DNA of 64,000 bases. Source: Faeciplasma sp048393055 (lineage in GTDB: Bacteria; Bacillota; Clostridia; Oscillospirales; Ruminococcaceae). Every line of letters begins with the position of its first letter. Position 1 is the stretch's first letter. Positions 34,594-41,710 of this stretch are shown here, piece after piece. The stretch lies in assembly GCA_048393055.1 (NCBI GenBank), contig DBFJJS010000016.1, forward strand, positions 62,001 to 126,000, read 5' to 3'. The position numbers were made by a program, and so were the translations under genes. The notes below the pieces were generated by a model. The model saw only the letters and a program-made list of their open reading frames with translations. It made no database searches and was not told the origin of the DNA.

Positions 34594-35511
34594 ATGAGTA
34601 TTACTATACCGGGAACACAACCGCCTGTATACCTGAATAATACTAGCAGCAGAGGAGATTATTACTCTGCCGCTCTTACAACAGCCAATTGTGTTTTTAT
34701 GAAGCAAAAAAATAAAAAGCCGTACATTTATATGATGATGTCATTTTTCATCATAAGCTGCATAATTCAAGGTTATATACCGTATACATCGTACTATAGT
34801 TTTTTGCATAGCGAAAAATATTTTATACTAAACTTAGTAAATTTCGTTTTCATATTTCTTATCTTTGCATATGGACTATTAGAAGTATATAAAGTTAAAC
34901 GGCTTGTCGGAATTTTTTTAATAATTCAGCCGTTTGTATTTATAACTGAGCTTATTTCCAACTTTGCCTTTAATAAAACTAACATGGATATCTTTCATCC
35001 GATATTAAAGCTGCTTCTTACGTTGTGCCTAATACGACTTGCAGACATGTTCTTGTCTAATTGCCGAGGGTTTATTATAAATTTAAGGAGGAACATCAAG
35101 CCGCTGCTGAAGGCTCTGTTTGTCACATTATCAGCCGGGATAGCTGTTATTGCAGTGAAGTTAGCGGTCAACTATTTAAGCATTACGACATTTAATTTTA
35201 CTAATAGCTATTATGTCATACCTTGCTTTGAGATGCTCAACTATGCCGTTCAGCTCATCGTATTTTTATCGGCTATTTTTATAATTTGGAAGATATTAAA
35301 TGGTGTATCTATAAGTCAAACGAGTATGTTAGACAGCGAATCAGTGTGTCGCTTCTATCGGAAGAACCGAGAAAACAAAAAGTCAGACATATTTATCTGC
35401 TGTGCAGTGATAGTGCTTATGGTTTCATCTACCATTTATTATTTGGCAAACTATGGAAACAAGTTTGTGATGTATTTTCAGTTAATCAATAAAATAATTG
35501 AAAATAATTAA
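34594..35511 (+). CDS. Polytopic membrane protein with an RHS-like N-terminal tag
   Basis: 305 residues. Residues 1-20 (MSITIPGTQPPVYLNNTSSR) and the ribosome site before them (GAAAGGACGACCTAAAA) match the start of the RHS gene, while residues 36 onwards are a membrane protein with about six hydrophobic helices (for example MMMSFFIISCIIQGYIP and IFICCAVIVLMVSSTIYYLA). ATG codon 36 (34699) could be the original start, with the RHS start joined later by recombination. No family recognised. The copy of the tag could also be a real targeting signal shared by two cluster proteins. Confidence 0.7.
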   Translation: MSITIPGTQPPVYLNNTSSRGDYYSAALTTANCVFMKQKNKKPYIYMMMSFFIISCIIQGYIPYTSYYSFLHSEKYFILNLVNFVFIFLIFAYGLLEVYKVKRLVGIFLIIQPFVFITELISNFAFNKTNMDIFHPILKLLLTLCLIRLADMFLSNCRGFIINLRRNIKPLLKALFVTLSAGIAVIAVKLAVNYLSITTFNFTNSYYVIPCFEMLNYAVQLIVFLSAIFIIWKILNGVSISQTSMLDSESVCRFYRKNRENKKSDIFICCAVIVLMVSSTIYYLANYGNKFVMYFQLINKIIENN

Positions 35512-35680
35512 ATATACTTTTTTAAAATTTTAAAAGCATTAGTTACCGCCAAGTACAATGTATCTGATTATCATAGCCATACTTCGTTTTTGGGGTGTGG
35601 CTGTTTCTATGTCCAATACAAAACGGACAGAAATTGACTCATTTAAAACATACAATTGTTTTGCAGTCAAAACCATAGAA

Positions 35681-35746
35681 AGGAGGGGATTCTAATTCGC
35701 TATAACTGCCTAAAGACAAAACACGAATTAGCAATCGCTTAAGATG
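35681..35746 (+). promoter_or_regulatory. Distant ribosome site and hairpin before the XhlA-like gene
   Basis: AGGAGGGG (35681-35688) is 55 nt before the ATG at 35744, too far for normal use. Between them an 8-bp inverted repeat CTAATTCG (35692-35699) / CGAATTAG (35724-35731) could fold and bring the ribosome site to about 15 nt from the start. An in-frame stop at 35729 rules out an earlier start. The rest of the 35512-35743 gap is AT-rich, with an imperfect hairpin near 35572-35610. Confidence 0.5.
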
Positions 35747-36034
35747 GATGATGTGCCAATAATTCTTGAACGACACGAACAGAAAATCATATCTTTAGAA
35801 AATGATGTTTCAGGGCTTCGCGCCGTACAAACAGAGATACGTTCTATGAATGAAACGCTTGTAAAACTTGCAACTGAGCTGAAAAATACAAATGACCATC
35901 TTGCAAGGCATGAGAGAAAGCTTGAAGAGATCGAATCTCATCCAAAGCAAAGGCTGCAGCAGATAGTCACAGCAATTATTTCAGCATTATCAGGCGGTCT
36001 TATTTCAACTATTATCAGCATGATACTTGTATAA
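35744..36034 (+). CDS. XhlA-like small lysis protein
   Basis: 96 residues. Residues 1-70 are charged and helical with heptad-like spacing (LERHEQKIISLENDVSGL, ELKNTNDHLARHERKLEEIE), so probably coiled coil. Residues 75-96 form one membrane helix (AIISALSGGLISTIISMI). This is the arrangement of hemolysin XhlA of the B. subtilis PBSX prophage, which acts with a holin and an amidase. It is first of three lysis genes, 16 bp before the holin. Confidence 0.75.
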   Translation: MDDVPIILERHEQKIISLENDVSGLRAVQTEIRSMNETLVKLATELKNTNDHLARHERKLEEIESHPKQRLQQIVTAIISALSGGLISTIISMILV

Positions 36035-36049
36035 AGAAAGGAAACAACT

Positions 36050-36337
36050 ATGGACTTTAAAAGTTATATTAAATCTGAAATGCTTATCCTGATTCCGGTT
36101 ATGTATATTGTAGGAGTAGCGCTTAAAAAAAGTAAGATTTCGGATAAGTGGATTCCTGCGATTTTGGGTGCAGTTTCAATTGTCTTATCATTGATTTGGG
36201 TAATTTCGTCCTCGTATATTTCAGGGACACAGGCTTGGCTGTCGGCAATATTTACTGCAATTACACAGGGAGTTTTGCTTGCCGGAGCCAGCGTGTACGT
36301 AAACCAGCTTTATATCCAAACAAAGAAAAATGAATAA
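36050..36337 (+). CDS. Phage-type holin
   Basis: 95 residues, three likely membrane helices (about 10-30, 35-55, 65-85; for example MLILIPVMYIVGVALKKSK and ILGAVSIVLSLIWVISSSY) with a short charged tail. Size, topology and position between an XhlA-like protein and an amidase fit the phage holin superfamily V group (Phage_holin_5_2). AAAGGAAA precedes the ATG. It would open the membrane for the amidase downstream. Confidence 0.8.
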   Translation: MDFKSYIKSEMLILIPVMYIVGVALKKSKISDKWIPAILGAVSIVLSLIWVISSSYISGTQAWLSAIFTAITQGVLLAGASVYVNQLYIQTKKNE

Positions 36338-36351
36338 AAAGGAGTATAACT

Positions 36352-37353
36352 ATGGCAGTATTAAAACCAGATCATACTTATGTTATTAACGGCGTAACAG
36401 TAAATGAAAAAATTATTCCAGACGGTACAAGATGGAGAAATAAAGCTAAAGCAGAAAAAGCAGGATTTTCAGCAGGATCTCTTTATAAAAAGGAACAGAA
36501 ACTTAATAAAGGTACCGGTAAACCTTTGTTTATAACTATTCATAATACCGACGATCTTTGCAATGTTGAAGATGACGGAGAGCAGTATACAAGAGCTACA
36601 TATAATGAAAACATGAATTCGGTCAGAGTGCATTTTTATGTAGATGATTTGTGTGCATGGCAAAATCTCAAAGCCGGTACAGGAATGTGTCAAAGTGACC
36701 CATTAGGAAGCGCTGAAGTTTCATGGCATGCAGCTGATGGTTCAACTCCAGACGGCGGAAATATGACAAGCATTAGCATAGAGATCATAATGAATGACTC
36801 TGCTGAGCATGATAAAAAAGCATATGATAATGGCGCAAGGCTTGCAGCATGGTTGCTTTACAGACACAGCTTGTCAATCAACGCGCTGGTAACGCATACT
36901 TATTGGGTAAACAAGTCGGCAGGAAAAAAGTTTAACGATGTTGATGAGCAGTGTACCAATATAATTAATGGTGAAAAATGGTGTCCTAAGTATATTTTTA
37001 ATTCAACAAATCATGAAAGAGCGTTAGAAAACTGGAAAAAGTTCAAAGCGTGCGTCAAGACATATCTTGATAATATATATGATGCCGAAATAGGCGGTTT
37101 GGATGGTTTTAAGAATAACGTTGCCAGGACTCTTTATGTCGTTCAAGTTGGATCATTTGTGGAAAAGCAAGACGCGGAAAATTTTCTCCACAGTCTTAAT
37201 GAAGATGGGTTCGACGGATATACTGTTACTTCTGAAAAAAATTATACCGTTCAGGTCGGCGCATATAGCATGCTTAGCAATGCTGAGCGCGCTATGACAA
37301 GGCTAAAGGATCACGGATATGATGAAATATCCGTTCATATTGAAAAAGTGTAA
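36352..37353 (+). CDS. N-acetylmuramoyl-L-alanine amidase with C-terminal SPOR-like repeat
   Basis: 333 residues, no signal peptide, so dependent on the holin. The Amidase_2 fold is seen from about residue 60: FITIHNTDD (first zinc histidine), VSWHAADGS, TSISIEI, ALVTHTYWVNKSAGKKFND and KWCPKYIF. The C-terminus (about 260-333) has two SPOR-like units, LYVVQVGSFVEKQDAENFL and NYTVQVGAYSMLSNAERAM, which in other proteins bind glycan strands lacking side chains. GGAG lies before the ATG. Last gene of the lysis cassette; no clear terminator follows. Confidence 0.88.
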   Translation: MAVLKPDHTYVINGVTVNEKIIPDGTRWRNKAKAEKAGFSAGSLYKKEQKLNKGTGKPLFITIHNTDDLCNVEDDGEQYTRATYNENMNSVRVHFYVDDLCAWQNLKAGTGMCQSDPLGSAEVSWHAADGSTPDGGNMTSISIEIIMNDSAEHDKKAYDNGARLAAWLLYRHSLSINALVTHTYWVNKSAGKKFNDVDEQCTNIINGEKWCPKYIFNSTNHERALENWKKFKACVKTYLDNIYDAEIGGLDGFKNNVARTLYVVQVGSFVEKQDAENFLHSLNEDGFDGYTVTSEKNYTVQVGAYSMLSNAERAMTRLKDHGYDEISVHIEKV

Positions 37354-37520
37354 TTAAAAAAGATATAAATCGTTAATAAAAGTAACTGAGATTAACAATC
37401 ATATTTAACAACATATGTGAGCATCTGATGAGTACCTCTGCTATTTTGACTTATAATAAACGGTCATTTTGAAAATATAAGCTTCTATAATATTAATAAA
37501 ACGCAAATAGGAGTGAGCAT

Positions 37521-37685
37521 ATGACAGAAATACCGAAAGGTGAGGAATGCCCGGTCATCTTAGGCGTATTCATAGTAAAGCATGAGGCGACCGTGAGGCA
37601 GACTGCAAGACAGTTCGGAATAAGTAAGTCGACGGTGTATACAGATGTTACAAATTGGAACTGTTTGAGCCCTTTTTATGGCTGA
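37521..37685 (+). pseudogene. Truncated spoIIID copy (C)
   Basis: 54-codon frame. The first 43 residues match the intact SpoIIID at 49604 (MTEIPKGEECPVILG, then an identical ATVRQTARQFGISKSTV helix-turn-helix), with 8 differences; then the sequence diverges (TNWNCLSPFYG) and stops. Homology also covers ~30 bp upstream, including the AATAGGAGTGAG ribosome site, from 37491. Because the DNA-binding helix is intact, a short product could still bind DNA, but without the C-terminal helix that SpoIIID needs for full binding. Confidence 0.8.
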
Positions 37686-37859
37686 TAAAATAGTCAAAAA
37701 CCATTTTATATAGTCATTTAACTGTACAATTAGTAATTTAACTGTATAATTGGTCAGATGTATTGTACCTATTAAAATCCTCGTAAAACTGATGATTTTT
37801 CATATATTTTTATGAATTTTTAAAATTAATCGTCAAATTTCAATTATAAAATATTTATA

Positions 37860-37888
37860 TTTACAAATTTACCTTTTTGTGTTACAAT
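37860..37888 (+). promoter_or_regulatory. Promoter of the secreted-protein gene
   Basis: TTTACA (37860-37865), 17-bp spacer, TACAAT (37883-37888), about 70 bp before the start. The preceding 37686-37859 is AT-rich; it contains an imperfect 20-bp direct repeat (TTTAACTGTACAATTAGTAA / TTTAACTGTATAATTGGTCA) near 37717-37757 that may be an operator. Confidence 0.5.
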
Positions 37889-37958
37889 AATTACAGACAC
37901 GGGATAAATACATAAACAGTATCTGGGAAAATAGAACATGAAAGCGAGGGAACTAATT

Positions 37959-38327
37959 ATGAAAAAAGTATTGTGCATTGTTTTGACGGTGGTAATTGTC
38001 GCTTTCATGAGCTGCGCTGTATATGCAAGAGGGACAATTACCGATATAGTACAGTATTGGTGCTATGATGTTACATGCAGTATAACGTCGAGCAGCAAAA
38101 GCGTATCTGCGGGCATGAGCCTTACGCCGGGCTCTTGCGAGGATACTCCGGCATATTGTTCAATTGACCTTTTGTACTATGATAGTTCCGCCGGATTAAT
38201 AAGGTTATCTAATGCCGGTTCAGGTACAACCAGCGCATACGCCTCCGCATCACCGGAGGGCACGATGGTGTCATCTCAAGCTATGTACTATGTTTACGGT
38301 ACGATGGTAAATTCGCTGTACGGATGA
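37959..38327 (+). CDS. Small secreted protein of unknown function
   Basis: 122 residues. A clear signal peptide (KKVLCIVLTVVIVAFMSCA, cleavage probably after VYA) is followed by a mature part of about 98 residues rich in Ser, Thr, Gly and Tyr, probably beta-structured, with four cysteines (QYWCYDVTCSI and GSCEDTPAYCS). The ATG at 37959 has a GAGG-containing site upstream; an ATG at 37938 in frame would add seven residues before the signal peptide. Monocistronic, with its own promoter and terminator, just before a lipoprotein/ABC gene group. No family recognised; an antimicrobial or signalling role is only a possibility. Confidence 0.75.
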   Translation: MKKVLCIVLTVVIVAFMSCAVYARGTITDIVQYWCYDVTCSITSSSKSVSAGMSLTPGSCEDTPAYCSIDLLYYDSSAGLIRLSNAGSGTTSAYASASPEGTMVSSQAMYYVYGTMVNSLYG

Positions 38328-38344
38328 TATTTTAAGATAGTCTC

Positions 38345-38384
38345 AACAATGCAAATCGCTTCAAGCGGGGCGGTTTGCATTGTT
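38345..38384 (+). terminator. Terminator after the secreted-protein gene
   Basis: 14-bp stem AACAATGCAAATCG / CGGTTTGCATTGTT (one T-G pair), then AATATATATT. Confidence 0.75.
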
Positions 38385-38412
38385 AATATATATTACTTAA
38401 TCGGGTGAAGAT

Positions 38413-39768
38413 ATGAAAGTTAATTGTTTTAGACGCACTGTCATAATTTGCGTGGCTGTTTTTGCTTTTTTATTATCATCCTGCTCCGAAAAAGATGCAA
38501 ACGGCCCTGCCGTCACTGAGGCGCCTTAATCCGAGGATAATGCAGAGTTTTTGGAGGTCGTGTCTGATGAAAGCTCTGCTCACCTTATAGGCTATGAGCC
38601 GACAGCCGCCAACGGATATATAGACGGCATGAACATAATGACGAGTGACAGCGAAAATTATTATATAAGTGTGAAAACTGCTGGAGACGGCAATAGCAAC
38701 AAATATTTTATTTATAAGGTCAATAAGGCTGACGGCAAGGCTCAAAAGCTATGTTCTGATACCGATTGCAGCCATGACAATAATCAATGCCAGGCTGCAG
38801 TGGAAAATATGCCGGTATCGCTTGCCGTTTGGGACGGAAAGCTTTACTGGGCTGAAACCTCAGATGAAAACAGCAGCTATAACACCAGGATAATTTGCGA
38901 GGACATAAACGGTTCGCAGCACAGGCTCGTTTGCGACATCGGAGAGTCATCACATGCAGCGGTTAACGTTATTTTCTGCAACGGCAAAGCATGTATAGAA
39001 AATTCGTCGTTCTGCGATGATTGCCAAATTGTCCGGATAGATCTTAGCACCGGTGAGAAAGAGCATTTTATAGAAAAATCAGACGGAGAGTACCTCGGAG
39101 AAATTAAATATTACAACGGACAATTTTATGCTGTCATATCTCGCGAGACTGATGGCGGGAGCATAAGCGACGTGTATCGGTTTGACCCTGAGACAGAGGA
39201 AATTATAAAGCTTTTGGACGGAATAGATGATAACATATTCCTTATCGGAACGGATATTGCATATTTCACTGATGATGTTACCGGCGGAGAATATGTTGCC
39301 GGCTCCGGATTTAAGGCTATGGCGACCAGGGATTTCGGAAGGCTTTGCGGGATAAGCTTCGCCGACGGTTCAGTTTCCGATGTTTCGTCTCTTGGTAAAA
39401 TTGTGGACGGAGACGGCCTTTACAGGCATAATCTTGTAATAACAAAGGATCGGTATGTTATTTTATATTATGACGACAGTTATAACTACAGCGTTGCAAT
39501 CAAGAATCTTTCCGATGGTAGCGTTTCTGTTTGCGAGCTTGGAACTCTTGAGCAGGTAGCGTTTGAGAACGAGTCGGGACTGAACATTAATAATATAACT
39601 TCCGGCGGCTGCGACGGTGAAAACGTTTATGTTATAGCTCAAAAGATTGAATATGCAGATGGAGTGTCATTTGGCGATTTGCCGGTAAGGTACAATGTGA
39701 TATACTCCGTTCCATTGACAGGCGGGAACGCTGTGATTATTTATGACGACAGACAGGGGAACGGATGA
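38413..39768 (+). pseudogene. Propeller-like lipoprotein gene interrupted by a stop codon
   Basis: The frame starts MKVNCFRRTVIICVAVF with lipobox LLSSC at codon 24. It has an in-frame TAA at codon 39 (38527-38529, GCG CCT TAA TCC) and then continues open for 413 codons to 39768. The body has repeated propeller-like strands and a LCSDTDCSHDNNQCQA motif like that of the intact neighbour (LCAKPECSHTSADCNAYF). Re-initiation at the TTG at 38551 would give a 405-residue protein without signal peptide. One base change would restore the gene, so the lesion is recent, or it is a sequencing error. Confidence 0.8.
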
Positions 39769-39769
39769 T

Positions 39770-40930
39770 ATGAGAAAAAGCTTTATTAAAGGTGCTGCAG
39801 CGATTTTGTGTGCAGTGATTGTTCTCACTTCGTGCACCTCGGGTTCCGGAATCGGAAGCAGGGATTTTGACCAAAGGTTCAATCAGCGGTGGTATAACCA
39901 AAGCTGTGCAAGTGAGGATGCGATATATTTTGTCTCGAATTTTAGGATTATGTTTTACGACAGGGAGTCAGGGATAGTGGCACCGCTCTGCGCCAAGCCG
40001 GAGTGCTCTCATACATCGGCAGACTGCAACGCATATTTTACAGGAGGAAGCCTGTCGTTCTATGACGGAAAGCTGTATTGGATTAATAATAACATGGGCG
40101 CGTGCGATATAATGTGCAAAAATCCGAACGGAACTCAGTCAATGACTGTGCGCAGTGTTGACGGCGGGCTTATCGGAGAGGATCTGCCGGGGGTGGGAGC
40201 TATTAATCCGGAAATCGCCTTCCACAGGGGCGATGTGTATTATTCCGCCATAGTCGGCGATATTCAGGGAGCAAAGCAGGATACGTTTGTCATAGCGACA
40301 AGAACGGGAATAGATAACGGTGATAATGACGGGATAATATATCGAAATGATTATATGTCCGAAATATCCATAAAGCCGTATAAGGACGAAGTATATATAA
40401 TAGCGTTTGGAAAAGACGAAAGTACTCTTGAAATATATAGGTATGATATCCTCAGCGGTGATGGGCAGGTTATTTACAGCGACTCGTGTGATATTTCTGC
40501 GCAGCGCGGAAGTTTTCACGCAATGGTTTTTGACGGCATGATAATTATGACCTGCAATGCCAGCGTGTATCGGTTTGACCTTGAAAGCTATGATATGGAG
40601 CAGATTTACAGTCTAAACTCTGATGACGGATATTATCCTTATGCGGTTGCGGACGGATACGTCATGTTCGGATACAACGACGGAAGCAGCTTTAAGCTTC
40701 GCACTGTGGATTTTGGCGGCGAGATGCTGGCTGATGCCGTGCTCACTGCTCCTGACATCAACGGGAGTCTTTTATATTTTCCGATAGGCTCAGAGGGCGA
40801 TTCTTTGTATATGGTTGCCTCGATGTGGTCAAACGAGACGCCGTATTCTCTTCTTTTTGAGGTGGACGCGAAAAGTGGAGAGTATAGCATTCTTTGGTCT
40901 AACCAGGATGAAATAGACGGGCAGGTTTAG
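39770..40930 (+). CDS. Lipoprotein with propeller-like repeats
   Basis: 386 residues. Signal peptide with lipobox VLTSC (AAAILCAVIVLTSC), so anchored outside the membrane. The body has repeated strands (SFYDGKLYWINN, YPYAVADGYVMFGY) and a Cys/His motif LCAKPECSHTSADCNAYF also seen in the paralogue upstream. Such lipoproteins are common next to ABC transporters in clostridia. The ATG follows the previous stop by one base, so translation is coupled; the ABC ATPase follows after 38 bp. Function unknown; substrate capture or sensing for the transporter is inferred. Confidence 0.8.
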   Translation: MRKSFIKGAAAILCAVIVLTSCTSGSGIGSRDFDQRFNQRWYNQSCASEDAIYFVSNFRIMFYDRESGIVAPLCAKPECSHTSADCNAYFTGGSLSFYDGKLYWINNNMGACDIMCKNPNGTQSMTVRSVDGGLIGEDLPGVGAINPEIAFHRGDVYYSAIVGDIQGAKQDTFVIATRTGIDNGDNDGIIYRNDYMSEISIKPYKDEVYIIAFGKDESTLEIYRYDILSGDGQVIYSDSCDISAQRGSFHAMVFDGMIIMTCNASVYRFDLESYDMEQIYSLNSDDGYYPYAVADGYVMFGYNDGSSFKLRTVDFGGEMLADAVLTAPDINGSLLYFPIGSEGDSLYMVASMWSNETPYSLLFEVDAKSGEYSILWSNQDEIDGQV

Positions 40931-40968
40931 AGGAGGATATTTAACAACAGGTAAACGGAAGTGATAAT

Positions 40969-41706
40969 ATGCAGCTTGCCATATCAGACCTTACTAAAAA
41001 ATACGGAAGCGTGACCGCCCTTAACAGCTTCAGTTTCACTTTTTCTGACGGTATATACGGAATATTAGGAGCAAACGGTGCGGGAAAGTCCACGCTTATG
41101 AACCTTATAACCGATAATATCCGCAGGGACGGCGGAAGCATTTTATACAACGGCAAGGAAATATTGGAGCTTGGTGCACAGTTTAGAGAAGTGCTCGGAT
41201 ACATGCCGCAGCAGCAGGGCGTGTACGAGCACATGACCGCCGCAAGCTTTGTGAGCTATATGGCAAGGCTAAAGGGCGTGAAAGGGATTCGCGTCAAAGA
41301 AGAGGTTGAAAGGACGTTAAGGCTTGCAAATCTTTACGAAGTACGGCATAAAAAAATAGGACAGTTTTCAGGTGGAATGAAGCAAAGGGTTTTGCTTGCG
41401 CAGGCGCTTTTGAACGACCCAAAGGTTCTGATACTCGATGAGCCGACGGCGGGGCTTGACCCGCGGGAAAGGGTCAGGATAAGAAACTTTATTCATGAGC
41501 TTTCCAAGGACAGAATAGTTCTTCTTGCCACGCATATCGTCTCTGACATTGAGTCAATAGCCGACAGCGTTTTGCTTATGAAAAAGGGGCGGCTTTTGAA
41601 AACCAATTCGCCGGCCGAGCTGATAAAATCCCTGCCGGACGATATATCGCCGGTCGCATACTATCCGAGCCTTGAAGATGTCTATCTGTACTACCTGGGG
41701 GACTGA
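40969..41706 (+). CDS. ABC transporter ATP-binding protein
   Basis: 245 residues. Walker A GANGAGKST, Q-loop MPQQQGVYEHM, signature FSGGMKQR, Walker B LILDEPTAGLD and the switch histidine in ATHIVSD are all intact. It resembles ATPases of ABC-2 type exporters. The permease starts 4 bp after its stop, but carries a frameshift in its first codons. Substrate unknown. Confidence 0.93.
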   Translation: MQLAISDLTKKYGSVTALNSFSFTFSDGIYGILGANGAGKSTLMNLITDNIRRDGGSILYNGKEILELGAQFREVLGYMPQQQGVYEHMTAASFVSYMARLKGVKGIRVKEEVERTLRLANLYEVRHKKIGQFSGGMKQRVLLAQALLNDPKVLILDEPTAGLDPRERVRIRNFIHELSKDRIVLLATHIVSDIESIADSVLLMKKGRLLKTNSPAELIKSLPDDISPVAYYPSLEDVYLYYLGD

Positions 41707-41710
41707 GCAA

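Noticed and set aside
35744..37353. Complete prophage
   Set aside because: Only lysis functions are present; no integrase, terminase, capsid or tail genes were found near them.
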